Part shown: in pieces, positions 40,741 to 48,460 of the stretch
How the letters are laid out: the number at the start of each line of letters is the position of its first letter
How positions within the stretch are numbered: the first letter of the stretch is position 1
Assembly (NCBI RefSeq): GCF_004193175.1
Contig: NZ_SAUH01000001.1
Span: forward strand, 1,157,501-1,221,500
Direction of reading: 5' to 3'
From: Streptomyces sp. RFCAC02
GTDB taxonomy: Bacteria; Actinomycetota; Actinomycetes; Streptomycetales; Streptomycetaceae
DNA length: 64,000 bases
The notes under the pieces: model-generated
Seen by the model: the letters and a program-made list of their open reading frames with translations, nothing else
Told to the model about the DNA's origin: nothing
Database searches by the model: none
Program-made: the position numbers and the translations under genes

Positions 40741-41613
40741 ATGCTGCTGCGCCGCGTACGGGACACCCGCGAGGACGCCGAGGCCGTACGGGCCGTCGCC
40801 GCCGCCGGTGCCGGGGAGACCGCCGGCACGGGCGCCGACGGCACGGCGGCGGACCGGCCCGCGCTCCGGCGCCGCGTCGTCCGGCACCTCGCCGGCACCG
40901 ACCCGGAGGGCTGCTGGCTCGCCGAGGACGCCGCCGGGCGGCCCGTCGGCGCGGCGCTCGCCGCCCGCCGCGACACCCTGTGGGGCCTCACCCTGCTGGC
41001 CGTCGCCCCCGAGGCGCGCGGCAAGGGAGTCGGCACGGAGCTGGTGCGCCACGTCCTCGGCTACGCGCGCGGCACCCTGCGCGGCATGGCCTGCGCGGGC
41101 GACCACCCGGCCGCGGCCCGGGTGCTGCGGGGCGCCGGGTTCACGCTGCACCCGCTCATGACGCTGTCCGGCACGGTCGACGGGTCACGGCTCACCGTCC
41201 CGGACGGCCCCGCCATCGAGGGCGGCCCGGCGCAGCGCGACCTCATGGACTCCGTGGACCGGCGGCTGCGGGGCAGCGCCCACGGCCCGGACCACGACGA
41301 GCTGCTGCGCCACTGCCGCGTCGTCGTCGCCGACGACCTGGCGGGCAGCGGCTACTGCTACCTGGACGCGGACAGCGGCGGCGTCGAACTCCTCGCCGCC
41401 ACCTCCCGCAGGATCGCCGTCCGTCTCCTCGCGTCCGCGCTCCTCAGCCTGCCGCCGGGCACCGCCGCCACCGTGCCCCGGCTGACCACGGAGCAGGAGT
41501 GGGCGCTCGACGTGGGCCTGGCCGCCGGGCTGGCCCTGCGCACCGACGGATTCCTGTGCCTGCGCGGCATGCGGCCCCCGCGCCCGTACATACCGTCGGC
41601 CTACTTCCAGTGA
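40741..41613 (+). CDS. GNAT-family acetyltransferase
   Basis: The 290-residue protein has an N-terminal GNAT domain: the strand GLTLLAVAPEARGKGVGTELV, whose RGKGVG is the acetyl-CoA pyrophosphate loop, and DHPAAARVLRGAGF as the following helix and strand. The C-terminal half (from ~155) is a degenerate second GNAT-like repeat with GSGYCYLDADSGGVELLAATS. Two-domain GNATs of this kind occur in actinobacteria with unknown substrates. The ATG follows a GGAAGGATCGAGGG purine run. It follows nadA by 80 nt on the same strand and may be co-transcribed. Confidence 0.83.
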   Translation: MLLRRVRDTREDAEAVRAVAAAGAGETAGTGADGTAADRPALRRRVVRHLAGTDPEGCWLAEDAAGRPVGAALAARRDTLWGLTLLAVAPEARGKGVGTELVRHVLGYARGTLRGMACAGDHPAAARVLRGAGFTLHPLMTLSGTVDGSRLTVPDGPAIEGGPAQRDLMDSVDRRLRGSAHGPDHDELLRHCRVVVADDLAGSGYCYLDADSGGVELLAATSRRIAVRLLASALLSLPPGTAATVPRLTTEQEWALDVGLAAGLALRTDGFLCLRGMRPPRPYIPSAYFQ

Positions 41614-41638
41614 GAGCGCCCGCCGTGACTCCCGCGTG

Positions 41639-42310
41639 TCAGACCGCGCGGGGGCGTACGAGGCCCGTCTCGTAGGCGGTGACGACGAGCTGGGCGCGGT
41701 CCCGCGCGGACAGCTTCGTCAGCAGGCGGTTGATGTGCGTCTTGACCGTCAGGGGACTCACGCCGAGCCGCAGCGCGATCTCGTCGTTCGACAGGCCCCC
41801 GGCGACCTCCACCAGCACCTCGCGCTCGCGCGCGGTGAGGACGTCGAGCCGTGCGGCGTCGAGCGGCGGTCCCCCCGCCCCGTCGCGCGCCAGGAAGCGG
41901 GCGATCAGGCCCCGGGTCGCCGACGGGGACAGCAGCGACTCCCCCGCCGCCGCGAGCCGGATGGCGTGCAGCAGCTCCTCCGGCTCCGCGCCCTTGCCGA
42001 GGAACCCCGAGGCGCCCGCGCGCAGCGCCTCGACCACGTAGTCGTCGGACTCGAACGTCGTCAGGATCACCACCCGCACACCCGCCAGCGACGGGTCGGC
42101 GCCGATGGCGCGCGTGGCGGCCAGGCCGTCCGTGCCGGGCATGCGGATGTCCATCAGCACGACGTCGGCGCCCGCCTCGCGGACCACCCGTACGGCCTCG
42201 GCCCCGTCGGATGCCTCGCCCGTCACCGTCATGCCCGGATCGGAGTCCACGAGGACGCGGAACGCGCTGCGCAGCAGGGCCTGGTCGTCGGCCAGGACGA
42301 CACGTATCAC
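41639..42310 (-). CDS. LuxR-family response regulator (partner of adjacent kinase)
   Basis: The 223-residue NarL/FixJ regulator has a complete receiver: acidic pair in VVLADDQALLR, phospho-acceptor Asp in ADVVLMDIRMPG, and conserved Lys in GFLGKGAEPEEL. The LuxR helix-turn-helix follows (LTAREREVLVEVAGGLSNDE, SPLTVKTHINRLLTKL). The GTG start overlaps the kinase stop by 4 nt (GTGA), so the two form a pair. With pspAA and pspA directly upstream, the regulon may include envelope-stress genes. It converges with the GNAT gene. Confidence 0.92.
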   Translation of the reverse strand: MIRVVLADDQALLRSAFRVLVDSDPGMTVTGEASDGAEAVRVVREAGADVVLMDIRMPGTDGLAATRAIGADPSLAGVRVVILTTFESDDYVVEALRAGASGFLGKGAEPEELLHAIRLAAAGESLLSPSATRGLIARFLARDGAGGPPLDAARLDVLTAREREVLVEVAGGLSNDEIALRLGVSPLTVKTHINRLLTKLSARDRAQLVVTAYETGLVRPRAV

Positions 42311-43644
42311 GCGTGCCGCCCGGCGGGGTCGGCCGCGAACCCGCTCCAGCCGCACGTCCTGCGGGCCGCCGTGACCGTCTCCGCGTCCGGGTGCGGCGGC
42401 TCCAGCGGCAGGATCACACGGACCCGGAAGCCGCGGCCGTCCTTCGGCGCCGCCTCGCACCTGCCGCTCAGGGCGGCGGCGCGCTCCCGCATGCCGGTGA
42501 GCCCGTGCCCACCGCCGGCGTCCCGGCCGGGCGGACGGCCGTCCCCGGCGGCGGGCACCGGCCCGTCGTCGTCCACCGTGACGGTCAGCTCCGGAGCGCT
42601 CCGGCCCCCCGTGCGGACGATCCGGACCCAGGCCGTCGCGGTCGGCCCGGCGTGCTTCTGGACGTTGGTCAGGGCCTCCTGGACGACCCGGTACGCCGCC
42701 AGGTCGACCGCCGACGGGAGGTGCCCGGCCGCCGCCGGGGCGTCCACCGACACGGTCATGCCGGCGTTGCGGAAGCCGTCCACCAGGTCGTCGAGGACGG
42801 CCAGGCCGCGCGCCGGTTCGGTCGGCGCGAGCGGCTCGCCCTGCTGGCGCAGCAGCCCGACCGTGCTCTGCAGCTCCCCGAGGGCGCGGCGGCTGGCGTC
42901 CCTGATGTGGGCGAGGGCCTCCTTCGCCTGGTCGGGCCGCGCCTCCATGACGTGCGAGGCGACACCGGCCTGCACGTTCACCAGGGCGATGTGATGGGCC
43001 ACGACGTCGTGCAGCTCACGGGCGATCCGCATCCGCTCCTCGGCGACACGGCGCCTGGCCTCCTCCTCGCGGGTGGCCTCGGCCCGCTCCGCGCGCTCCT
43101 TGATGGCCTCGAACATGGCGCGGCGCGTCCTCGCGGCCTCCCCGACCGCGGCGGCGAGGGCCGTCCAGGCGAAGACGCCGAGATTGTCCGACGAGTACCA
43201 GGGACGGGTGCCGAACACCATCGCGACCGGCGGCAGCACGAGGAGCGGCAGGAGCGCCGCGCGGCGCGTGGTGGCCCGGTCGGTGCGCAGGGCGACCGTG
43301 AGGAGGGCGACGACGACCGCGATCACCATGGCCGTGCTGCGCTGGTCCGGGTCGTAGGAGAAGCTGCCGAGGACCAGTTCGAGGACGGTGAGGCCCGTGA
43401 CGGCGGCCAGCACCGCCACGGGACGGCGGCGGCGCGCGACGAGCGCCGCGCAGGCGGCCACGGTCAGCAGCAGGGTGTGCGGGGCGAGGTGACGCTTGCC
43501 GAAGCCCTCACCGCCGCCGTGCCCGTACACGGTGACGGTGGCGCACAGGACGCCCCCGAGCACGAACACGGCGACGCAGACGTCGGCCGCCAGCGGGTGG
43601 CGCCGCAGCCAGCCGGCCACACGGATGCCTTGCTCGGGATTCAC
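42307..43644 (-). CDS. Sensor histidine kinase (HisKA_3 type)
   Basis: The 445-residue kinase has four or five N-terminal membrane helices (about 15-165), a coiled-coil linker (FEAIKERAERAEATREEEA) and the HisKA_3 motif with phospho-acceptor His in ARELHDVVAHHIALV. A HATPase domain follows (YRVVQEALTNVQKHAGP, VDDDGP, HGLTGMRERAAAL). It has almost no extracellular loop, like intramembrane-sensing kinases of the LiaS type that detect envelope stress. The GTG start lies 15 nt after pspAA. It signals to the overlapping response-regulator gene. Confidence 0.92.
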   Translation of the reverse strand: MNPEQGIRVAGWLRRHPLAADVCVAVFVLGGVLCATVTVYGHGGGEGFGKRHLAPHTLLLTVAACAALVARRRRPVAVLAAVTGLTVLELVLGSFSYDPDQRSTAMVIAVVVALLTVALRTDRATTRRAALLPLLVLPPVAMVFGTRPWYSSDNLGVFAWTALAAAVGEAARTRRAMFEAIKERAERAEATREEEARRRVAEERMRIARELHDVVAHHIALVNVQAGVASHVMEARPDQAKEALAHIRDASRRALGELQSTVGLLRQQGEPLAPTEPARGLAVLDDLVDGFRNAGMTVSVDAPAAAGHLPSAVDLAAYRVVQEALTNVQKHAGPTATAWVRIVRTGGRSAPELTVTVDDDGPVPAAGDGRPPGRDAGGGHGLTGMRERAAALSGRCEAAPKDGRGFRVRVILPLEPPHPDAETVTAARRTCGWSGFAADPAGRHA

Positions 43645-43659
43645 GGGCGGCGGGGGCGG

Positions 43660-43938
43660 TCAGTCCGGGATGAGTCCGTCGTCGGTGAGCATCGCGCGCA
43701 CCTCGTCGATGGACGCCTCGGCGGCGGGCAGGATCAGCTCGGACGGCTCGAGCGCGTCGTCCGGCAGGGGGGAGCCCAGCTCACGCACGGCGGCGAGCAG
43801 CGCGTCGAGCGTGCGGCGGAAACCGGTGGAGTCGCCGTTCTCCACCTCGGCGAGCAGTTCGTCGTCGAGCCTGTTCAGCACGGGGAGGTGGCTGTCGTCC
43901 AGCCGGACCTGCCCCTCCCCCATGATCCGTACGATCAC
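43660..43938 (-). CDS. PspA-associated protein PspAA
   Basis: The 92-residue protein begins MIVRIMGEGQVRLDD and matches the small PspAA family that accompanies PspA in actinobacteria and archaea. It consists of a short beta-rich N-terminus and helices (HLPVLNRLDDELLAEVEN, FRRTLDALLAAVREL). It is expected to bind or modulate PspA at the membrane. GTG start; the gene lies 49 nt after pspA and 15 nt before the kinase on the same strand, consistent with one transcript. Confidence 0.82.
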   Translation of the reverse strand: MIVRIMGEGQVRLDDSHLPVLNRLDDELLAEVENGDSTGFRRTLDALLAAVRELGSPLPDDALEPSELILPAAEASIDEVRAMLTDDGLIPD

Positions 43939-43987
43939 GTCGCTACTCCTCGCGCCCGTCCTCGCGGCAGGCCGTCTCGTGGGCCGC

Positions 43988-44794
43988 TCACTGCTTGTCG
44001 AACCGGGGGGACTCCTGCTGCTGCCCGGCCTGCGGCTCGGTGCCCGCGCCGGGCGAGCCGCCCTCGATGGCCTGGCGCCCGGCCGAGCTGCCGCCGGCCA
44101 GCTCCGCCTTCATCCGCTCCAGCTCGAACTCTACGTCCGAGTTCCCCGCGATCCGGTCCAGCTCGGCCGTCAGGTCGTCCTTCGTGGAGCCGGTCGGGTC
44201 GTCCAGGGCACCCGAGGCGAGCAGCTCGTCGATCGCGCCGGCGCGGGCCTGCATCTGCGCCGTCTTGTCCTCGGCGCGCTGGATGGCGAGGCCGACGTCG
44301 CCCATCTCCTCGGAGATGCCGGAGAACGCCTCACCGATGCGCGTCTGGGCCTGCGCGGCGGTGTAGGTGGCCTTGATGGTCTCCTTGCGGGTGCGGAACG
44401 CGTCCACCTTCGCCTGGAGGCGCTGCGCGGCCAGCGTCAGCTTGCTCTCCTCCGTCTGCAGCGTCTCGTGCTGCTGCTGCAGGTCGCTGATCTGCTGCTG
44501 GAGGCCGGCGCGGCGGGTCAGGGCCTCACGGGCCAGGTCCTCGCGGCCGAGGGCGAGGGCCTTCTTGCCCTGCTCCTCCAGCTTGGTGGACTGGTTGTTG
44601 AGCTGGTTGAGCTGGAGTTCGAGGCGCTTGCGCGACGTGGCCACGTCGGCGACGCCGCGGCGTACCTTCTGCAGCAGCTCCAGTTGCTTCTGGTACGAGT
44701 AGTCGAGGGTCTCGCGCGGGTCCTCGGCCTTGTCCAGGGCCTTGTTGGCCTTCGCGCGGAAGATCATCCCCATCCGCTTCATGACACCGCTCAT
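43988..44794 (-). CDS. pspA: Phage shock protein A (PspA/IM30 family)
   Basis: The 268-residue protein is almost wholly helical, with the IM30 pattern: amphipathic N-terminus (VMKRMGMIFRAKANKALDKAEDP), a long coiled-coil hairpin (LLQKVRRGVADVATSRKRLE, QQQISDLQQQHETLQTEESK, AFRTRKETIKATYTAAQAQ) and DVEFELERMKAELAG. It ends in a disordered Gly/Gln tail. PspA is an ESCRT-III-like protein that forms rods or rings on stressed membranes and limits proton leakage. It heads the run pspA-pspAA-kinase-regulator and is divergent from a DUF3043 gene across ~250 bp. Confidence 0.94.
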   Translation of the reverse strand: MSGVMKRMGMIFRAKANKALDKAEDPRETLDYSYQKQLELLQKVRRGVADVATSRKRLELQLNQLNNQSTKLEEQGKKALALGREDLAREALTRRAGLQQQISDLQQQHETLQTEESKLTLAAQRLQAKVDAFRTRKETIKATYTAAQAQTRIGEAFSGISEEMGDVGLAIQRAEDKTAQMQARAGAIDELLASGALDDPTGSTKDDLTAELDRIAGNSDVEFELERMKAELAGGSSAGRQAIEGGSPGAGTEPQAGQQQESPRFDKQ

Positions 44795-44929
44795 GGGCTT
44801 CGCGCGCCCCCTTCTGCCGGGCTCGAACCGATGACCAAACTGCTGATCCCCTACTACCCTACGGGGCCTCTCTCCATTAGCGCACCGCCCGGCCGCGAAT
44901 GACTCCTCCCACAGGACGATCGCGGCGCA

Positions 44930-45027
44930 CGCCGTCTCCCGCCTGGGGTGGAGACGGCGCTCGCCCCGGGCGACGAGGCGCGGCGTTGCCGATTCGTTCC
45001 CCTTCCGCCCGGGCCGGGCGGAAGGGG
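44930..45027. other. Two hairpins between the divergent pspA and DUF3043 genes
   Basis: Hairpin one pairs 44930-44939 (CGCCGTCTCC) with 44950-44959. Hairpin two pairs 44999-45011 (CCCCTTCCGCCCG) with 45015-45027 over 13 bp with a GGC loop. Both resemble terminators but lie upstream of two divergent genes, where no transcript should end. Hairpin two stops 6 nt before the -10 (TAGGCT, 45034-45039) of the DUF3043 gene. Confidence 0.6.
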
Positions 45028-45045
45028 AGCCCGTAGGCTGGGGGG

Positions 45046-45642
45046 GTGTTCCGAAGCCGTTCGAAAGAAGAGACCGCCCCCGCCTCCGACGCGGAGAGCG
45101 AGGAGCGGGCGCGTGACCCGCAGGCCCCGAAGGGCCGGCCCACCCCCAAGCGCAGCGAGGCGGAGGCCCTGCGCCGTGCCACGGCCAAGGCCCCGGCGGA
45201 CCGCAAGGAGGCCGCCCGCCGTGCCCGTGAGCAGCGCCGCACGGCGCTGTCGAAGCAGCGGGAGGCCCTGCTGTCGGGCGATGAACGGCACCTCCCGGTC
45301 CGTGACCGCGGCCCGGTCCGGCGCTACGCGCGCGACTACGTGGACGCGAAGTGGCACGTCGCCGAGTACTTCCTGCCGATCGCCGTGGTGATCCTCGTCC
45401 TCAGCATGCTGCCGTCGATGCAGGCCAGGAACATCGCGCTGATGCTGTGGCTGGTCGTGATCGTGGCGATCGTCCTCGACTCGGTGCTGCTGTGGCGGCG
45501 CCTGAAGAAGCAGCTCAGGACGCGCTTCCCGAACGAGAACCTGCGCGGCGCCGGCCCGTACGCCCTCATGCGGACCCTCCAGATGCGGCGCATGCGGCTG
45601 CCGCGGCCGCAGATCAAGCGCGGCGAGGAACCGCGCCGCTGA
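45046..45642 (+). CDS. DUF3043 membrane protein
   Basis: The 198-residue protein has a long basic and Glu-rich cytoplasmic N-terminus (about 85 residues, with GRPTPKRSEAEALRR typical of DUF3043). The conserved segment PVRDRGPVRRYARDYVDAKW follows, then two membrane helices (VAEYFLPIAVVILVLSMLP and IALMLWLVVIVAIVLDSVLLW) and a basic C-terminus. The family is widespread in actinobacteria and has no known function. The GTG start has TAGGCT 6 nt upstream and no Shine-Dalgarno, a leaderless pattern. It is divergent from pspA. Confidence 0.87.
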   Translation: MFRSRSKEETAPASDAESEERARDPQAPKGRPTPKRSEAEALRRATAKAPADRKEAARRAREQRRTALSKQREALLSGDERHLPVRDRGPVRRYARDYVDAKWHVAEYFLPIAVVILVLSMLPSMQARNIALMLWLVVIVAIVLDSVLLWRRLKKQLRTRFPNENLRGAGPYALMRTLQMRRMRLPRPQIKRGEEPRR

Positions 45643-45726
45643 CGCGTCCGGGCCGGCCCGCCGGTTGCGCCACCGGGGCGCCGACGCGCGCGCCCCTGCC
45701 GTGCCGCGGGCACCCCAGCGTCCAGA

Positions 45727-46806
45727 ATGCGGCGTATGGCGCGAACGTCCCTTCCCCGGTCCCGTCCGCCGGCCGCCGCCGTCCTGTGCGTGGCGGCCCT
45801 GTTCGCGTGCGCCTCGGGCTGCACCGCCGGCGCCACCGCGTCGGGTGAGCCGGCGGCCGCCAGGACCGCGACGCGCGCCCCGGCGCCGACGCGGACCGAG
45901 GACCTGCAGGACGCCTACCAGGACGTGGTGCAGGACGTGCTGCCGTCCGTCGTGCAGATCACCACGGAGGACGGACTCGGCTCCGGGGTCGTGTACGACG
46001 ACCGGGGCCACATCGTCACCAACGCGCACGTGGTCGGGGAGGGCGAGGAGTTCGAGGTGCTGCTGGCGACACGGCAGCAGCCGCTCGCGGCGCGCCTCGT
46101 GGCGGCCTACCCGGACCAGGACCTCGCGGTCATCGCGCTCGACGACCCGCCGGACCGGCTGCGGCCCGCGACGTTCGGCGACTCGCGGAAGGTGGCGGTC
46201 GGGCAGATCGTCCTCGCGATGGGCAATCCGCTGGGCCTGTCGTCCAGCGTGACGCAGGGCATCGTGTCGGCGGTCGGGCGTTCCGTCAGCGAGGGCGAGG
46301 GGCGGGCCACCCTCGGCAACATGGTGCAGACGTCGGCCGCGATCAACCCGGGCAACAGCGGCGGCGCCCTCGTCAACCTGTCCGGGCAGGTCATCGGCAT
46401 CCCGACGCTCGCCGCCCGCGACCCGGGGATGGGCGGGGGCCAGGCGGCCGGCATCGGCTTCGCGATCCCGGCGTCGACGGTGACGTTCCTGGCCGACCAG
46501 ATGATCGAGCACGGCCGGGTCGTCGACTCGGGGCAGGCCGCGCTCGGGGTGTCCGTGCGGACGGTGCTCGGCGACGGGTTCGAGCCGGCCGGGGCCGCCG
46601 TCGTGGAGGTGACGGACGACGGGCCGGCCGACCGGGCCGGGCTGCGGCCCGGCGACGTCGTCGTGGAACTCGGGGGCGAACCCGTCACCGACGTGGTGTC
46701 GCTCGCCGAGGCGCTCGCCGCGCAGCGGCCCGACGACACGGTGTCCGTCCGCTACGCGCGGGACGGCGACAAGCGCGACGCGCGGGTCACGCTCGGCGAG
46801 GCGTGA
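45727..46806 (+). CDS. Secreted HtrA/DegP-like serine protease with PDZ domain
   Basis: The ~359-residue protein has a signal peptide ending in a lipobox-like ASGC, so it is likely a lipoprotein. A trypsin-like domain follows with the triad His in IVTNAHVV, Asp in DLAVIALDD and Ser in INPGNSGGAL. A PDZ domain is at the C-terminus (GPADRAGLRPGDVVVELGG). HtrA-type proteases degrade or refold damaged proteins outside the membrane. There is one PDZ domain and no cytoplasmic region. The start may be the ATG at 45727 or the ATG three codons later. No convincing operon partner. Confidence 0.9.
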   Translation: MRRMARTSLPRSRPPAAAVLCVAALFACASGCTAGATASGEPAAARTATRAPAPTRTEDLQDAYQDVVQDVLPSVVQITTEDGLGSGVVYDDRGHIVTNAHVVGEGEEFEVLLATRQQPLAARLVAAYPDQDLAVIALDDPPDRLRPATFGDSRKVAVGQIVLAMGNPLGLSSSVTQGIVSAVGRSVSEGEGRATLGNMVQTSAAINPGNSGGALVNLSGQVIGIPTLAARDPGMGGGQAAGIGFAIPASTVTFLADQMIEHGRVVDSGQAALGVSVRTVLGDGFEPAGAAVVEVTDDGPADRAGLRPGDVVVELGGEPVTDVVSLAEALAAQRPDDTVSVRYARDGDKRDARVTLGEA

Positions 46807-46851
46807 GCGGCGGCAGGGCCCGGGCGGTGCCCGCCCCGCCGCCGCGCGGAC

Positions 46852-47067
46852 TCAGCCGGCGTCGGACGCGGCGTGCAGGTCCATGGGGCCGTAGACCTTC
46901 GTCCCGTCCTCCAGGAGCGACACCTGGTCCACGCCGGCCTCGATCAGCTCGGGCCAGGTCTCCCCGATCCACGACTCGGCGTCGCCCTGGGTGCCGAAGT
47001 CACCGGGATCCTGGGGCGGTTCGGTCGCCGTGCCGTCCGCCCGTTCGAAGCGCCATTCCCACGTCAT
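46852..47067 (-). CDS. Small conserved acidic protein of unknown function
   Basis: The 71-residue protein (MTWEWRFERADGTAT, a FGTQGDAESWIGETW segment, and VSLLEDGTKVYGPMDL near the end) is compact and acidic with a Trp-rich core. The ATG is set by a perfect AGGAGG ribosome site. The sequence resembles small Streptomyces proteins found near the protease-cobU junction in relatives, as far as I recall. No domain is recognised. It converges with the protease gene. Confidence 0.75.
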   Translation of the reverse strand: MTWEWRFERADGTATEPPQDPGDFGTQGDAESWIGETWPELIEAGVDQVSLLEDGTKVYGPMDLHAASDAG

Positions 47068-47260
47068 GTCCGCCTCCTGATCCCCTGCCGCGACTGCCTG
47101 CCCGCAGACTAAAGCACGGTCCGGCCCGTGGCGCACCACCGCGCGTGCCCGCCCCGCCCGTACGGCGCGCGAGCCGGGCGCCGGTGTGCGCGGACGGGCG
47201 GGGGCGCGGCGGGCCGGGGCCGGGGCGGGGCGATCGGGACGTACCGGAGAGGATCACCGT

Positions 47261-48460
47261 ATGGAGGTCACCCTGCTCGGCACGGGCGCGCCCGCCGGCC
47301 TGCCCCGTCCCGGCTGCCCCTGCGCCGTGTGCGCCCGCGCCCTGGGCGACGACGCCCGCACGGCGACCTCGCTGCTGATCGACGACGTGCTGCTCATCGA
47401 TCTCACGCCCGGCGCGGCGCTGGCCGCCGCCCGCGCGGGGCGGTCGCTGGCCGGGGTGCGGCAGGTCCTGCTGACCCACCCGGGGCGGGGGCCTCTGCCC
47501 GAGATGCCGGCCGGGCTGCCGGGTGCCGTGCGGCTGCCGGACGGGCGCGATCTCGCGCTGATCAGCGGCCACCGGGTGCGCGCTGTCGCCGTGGACGTCC
47601 CCGGCACGGGGTACGCGGTGACCGGTCCCGACGGCGGCCGTCTGCTGTACCTGCCGCCGGGCGCGGCACCGGCCGGGCCGGGCGGCGGGCCGCCGTACGA
47701 CCTGTGCCTGCTGGACGTGACGGGGCGCCCCGACGCGCTGGCACGGCTGCGGGCGGCGGGCGCGGCGGCGCTGACGACGGACCTGGTGGCCGTGCACCTG
47801 GACCACGACGTCCCGCCGGGCGCCGAGACGCACCGGCGTCTCGCGGCGGCGGGCGTGCGGGCCGTCCCCGACGGGACGACGGTGACGGTGGGCGACTTCC
47901 GGCTCGTGCCCGACCTGCCGCGCCGGACGCTCGTCCTCGGCGGCGCACGGTCGGGCAAGTCGGCCGAGGCGGAGCGGCGACTGGCCGCGTTCCCCGGCGT
48001 CGTGTACGCGGCGACGGGCGGCCGGCGCGACGGCGACGGGGAGTGGGCGGCGCGGGTGGCGGCGCATCGCGAACGCCGCCCGCCGGGCTGGTCGACCGTG
48101 GAGACGTGCGACCTGGTGCCGCTGCTGGCGGCGGACGACGGGCCGCCGCTGCTGATCGACTGCCTGGCGCTGTGGCTGACCGACGCGATGGACGCGGTGG
48201 GCGCCTGGGACGACGCGCGGTGGGCCGCCGGCGCGCCGCGCGACCTGGCCGACCGGACCGGCGCGCTCGTGTCCGCGCTGCGCGCGACGCGCCGCACGGT
48301 GGTGGCGGTGAGCAACGAGGTCGGCTCGGGCGTGGTGCCCGCGACGGCCGCCGGCCGCCGTTTCCGCGACGAACTGGGCCGGCTGAACGCGGCGGTGGCG
48401 GCGGAGTGCGAACAGGTCGTGCTGACGGTGGCGGGAACGGCACTGCAACTGCGCCCGTGA
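47261..48460 (+). CDS. cobU: Bifunctional adenosylcobinamide kinase/guanylyltransferase with N-terminal MBL-like domain
   Basis: The 399-residue chain has a CobU domain in its C-terminal ~180 residues. The P-loop is VLGGARSGKSAEAE, followed by VVYAATGGRRDGDGEW, LLIDCLALWLTD and VVAVSNEVGSGVVPA. It phosphorylates adenosylcobinamide and then transfers GMP, making AdoCbi-GDP for CobS. The N-terminal ~215 residues resemble a metallo-beta-lactamase fold (EVTLLGTGAPAGLPRPGC, VRQVLLTHPGRGP, a late LDVTGRP). The HxHxDH zinc motif is reduced to THPGRG, so it is probably inactive. The ATG follows GGAGAGGA. No cobalamin riboswitch is seen upstream. Confidence 0.92.
   Translation: MEVTLLGTGAPAGLPRPGCPCAVCARALGDDARTATSLLIDDVLLIDLTPGAALAAARAGRSLAGVRQVLLTHPGRGPLPEMPAGLPGAVRLPDGRDLALISGHRVRAVAVDVPGTGYAVTGPDGGRLLYLPPGAAPAGPGGGPPYDLCLLDVTGRPDALARLRAAGAAALTTDLVAVHLDHDVPPGAETHRRLAAAGVRAVPDGTTVTVGDFRLVPDLPRRTLVLGGARSGKSAEAERRLAAFPGVVYAATGGRRDGDGEWAARVAAHRERRPPGWSTVETCDLVPLLAADDGPPLLIDCLALWLTDAMDAVGAWDDARWAAGAPRDLADRTGALVSALRATRRTVVAVSNEVGSGVVPATAAGRRFRDELGRLNAAVAAECEQVVLTVAGTALQLRP

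Noticed and set aside
44814..44830. Second tRNA T-arm-like word on the minus strand (CGGTTCGAGCCCG)
   Set aside because: Only a partial stem forms and no cloverleaf can be built around it. It lies in the pspA leader.
47100..47260. Possible cobalamin riboswitch upstream of cobU
   Set aside because: No B12-box-like word or suitable fold is seen in the short G-rich interval; cobT and cobS likewise start from leaderless promoters.
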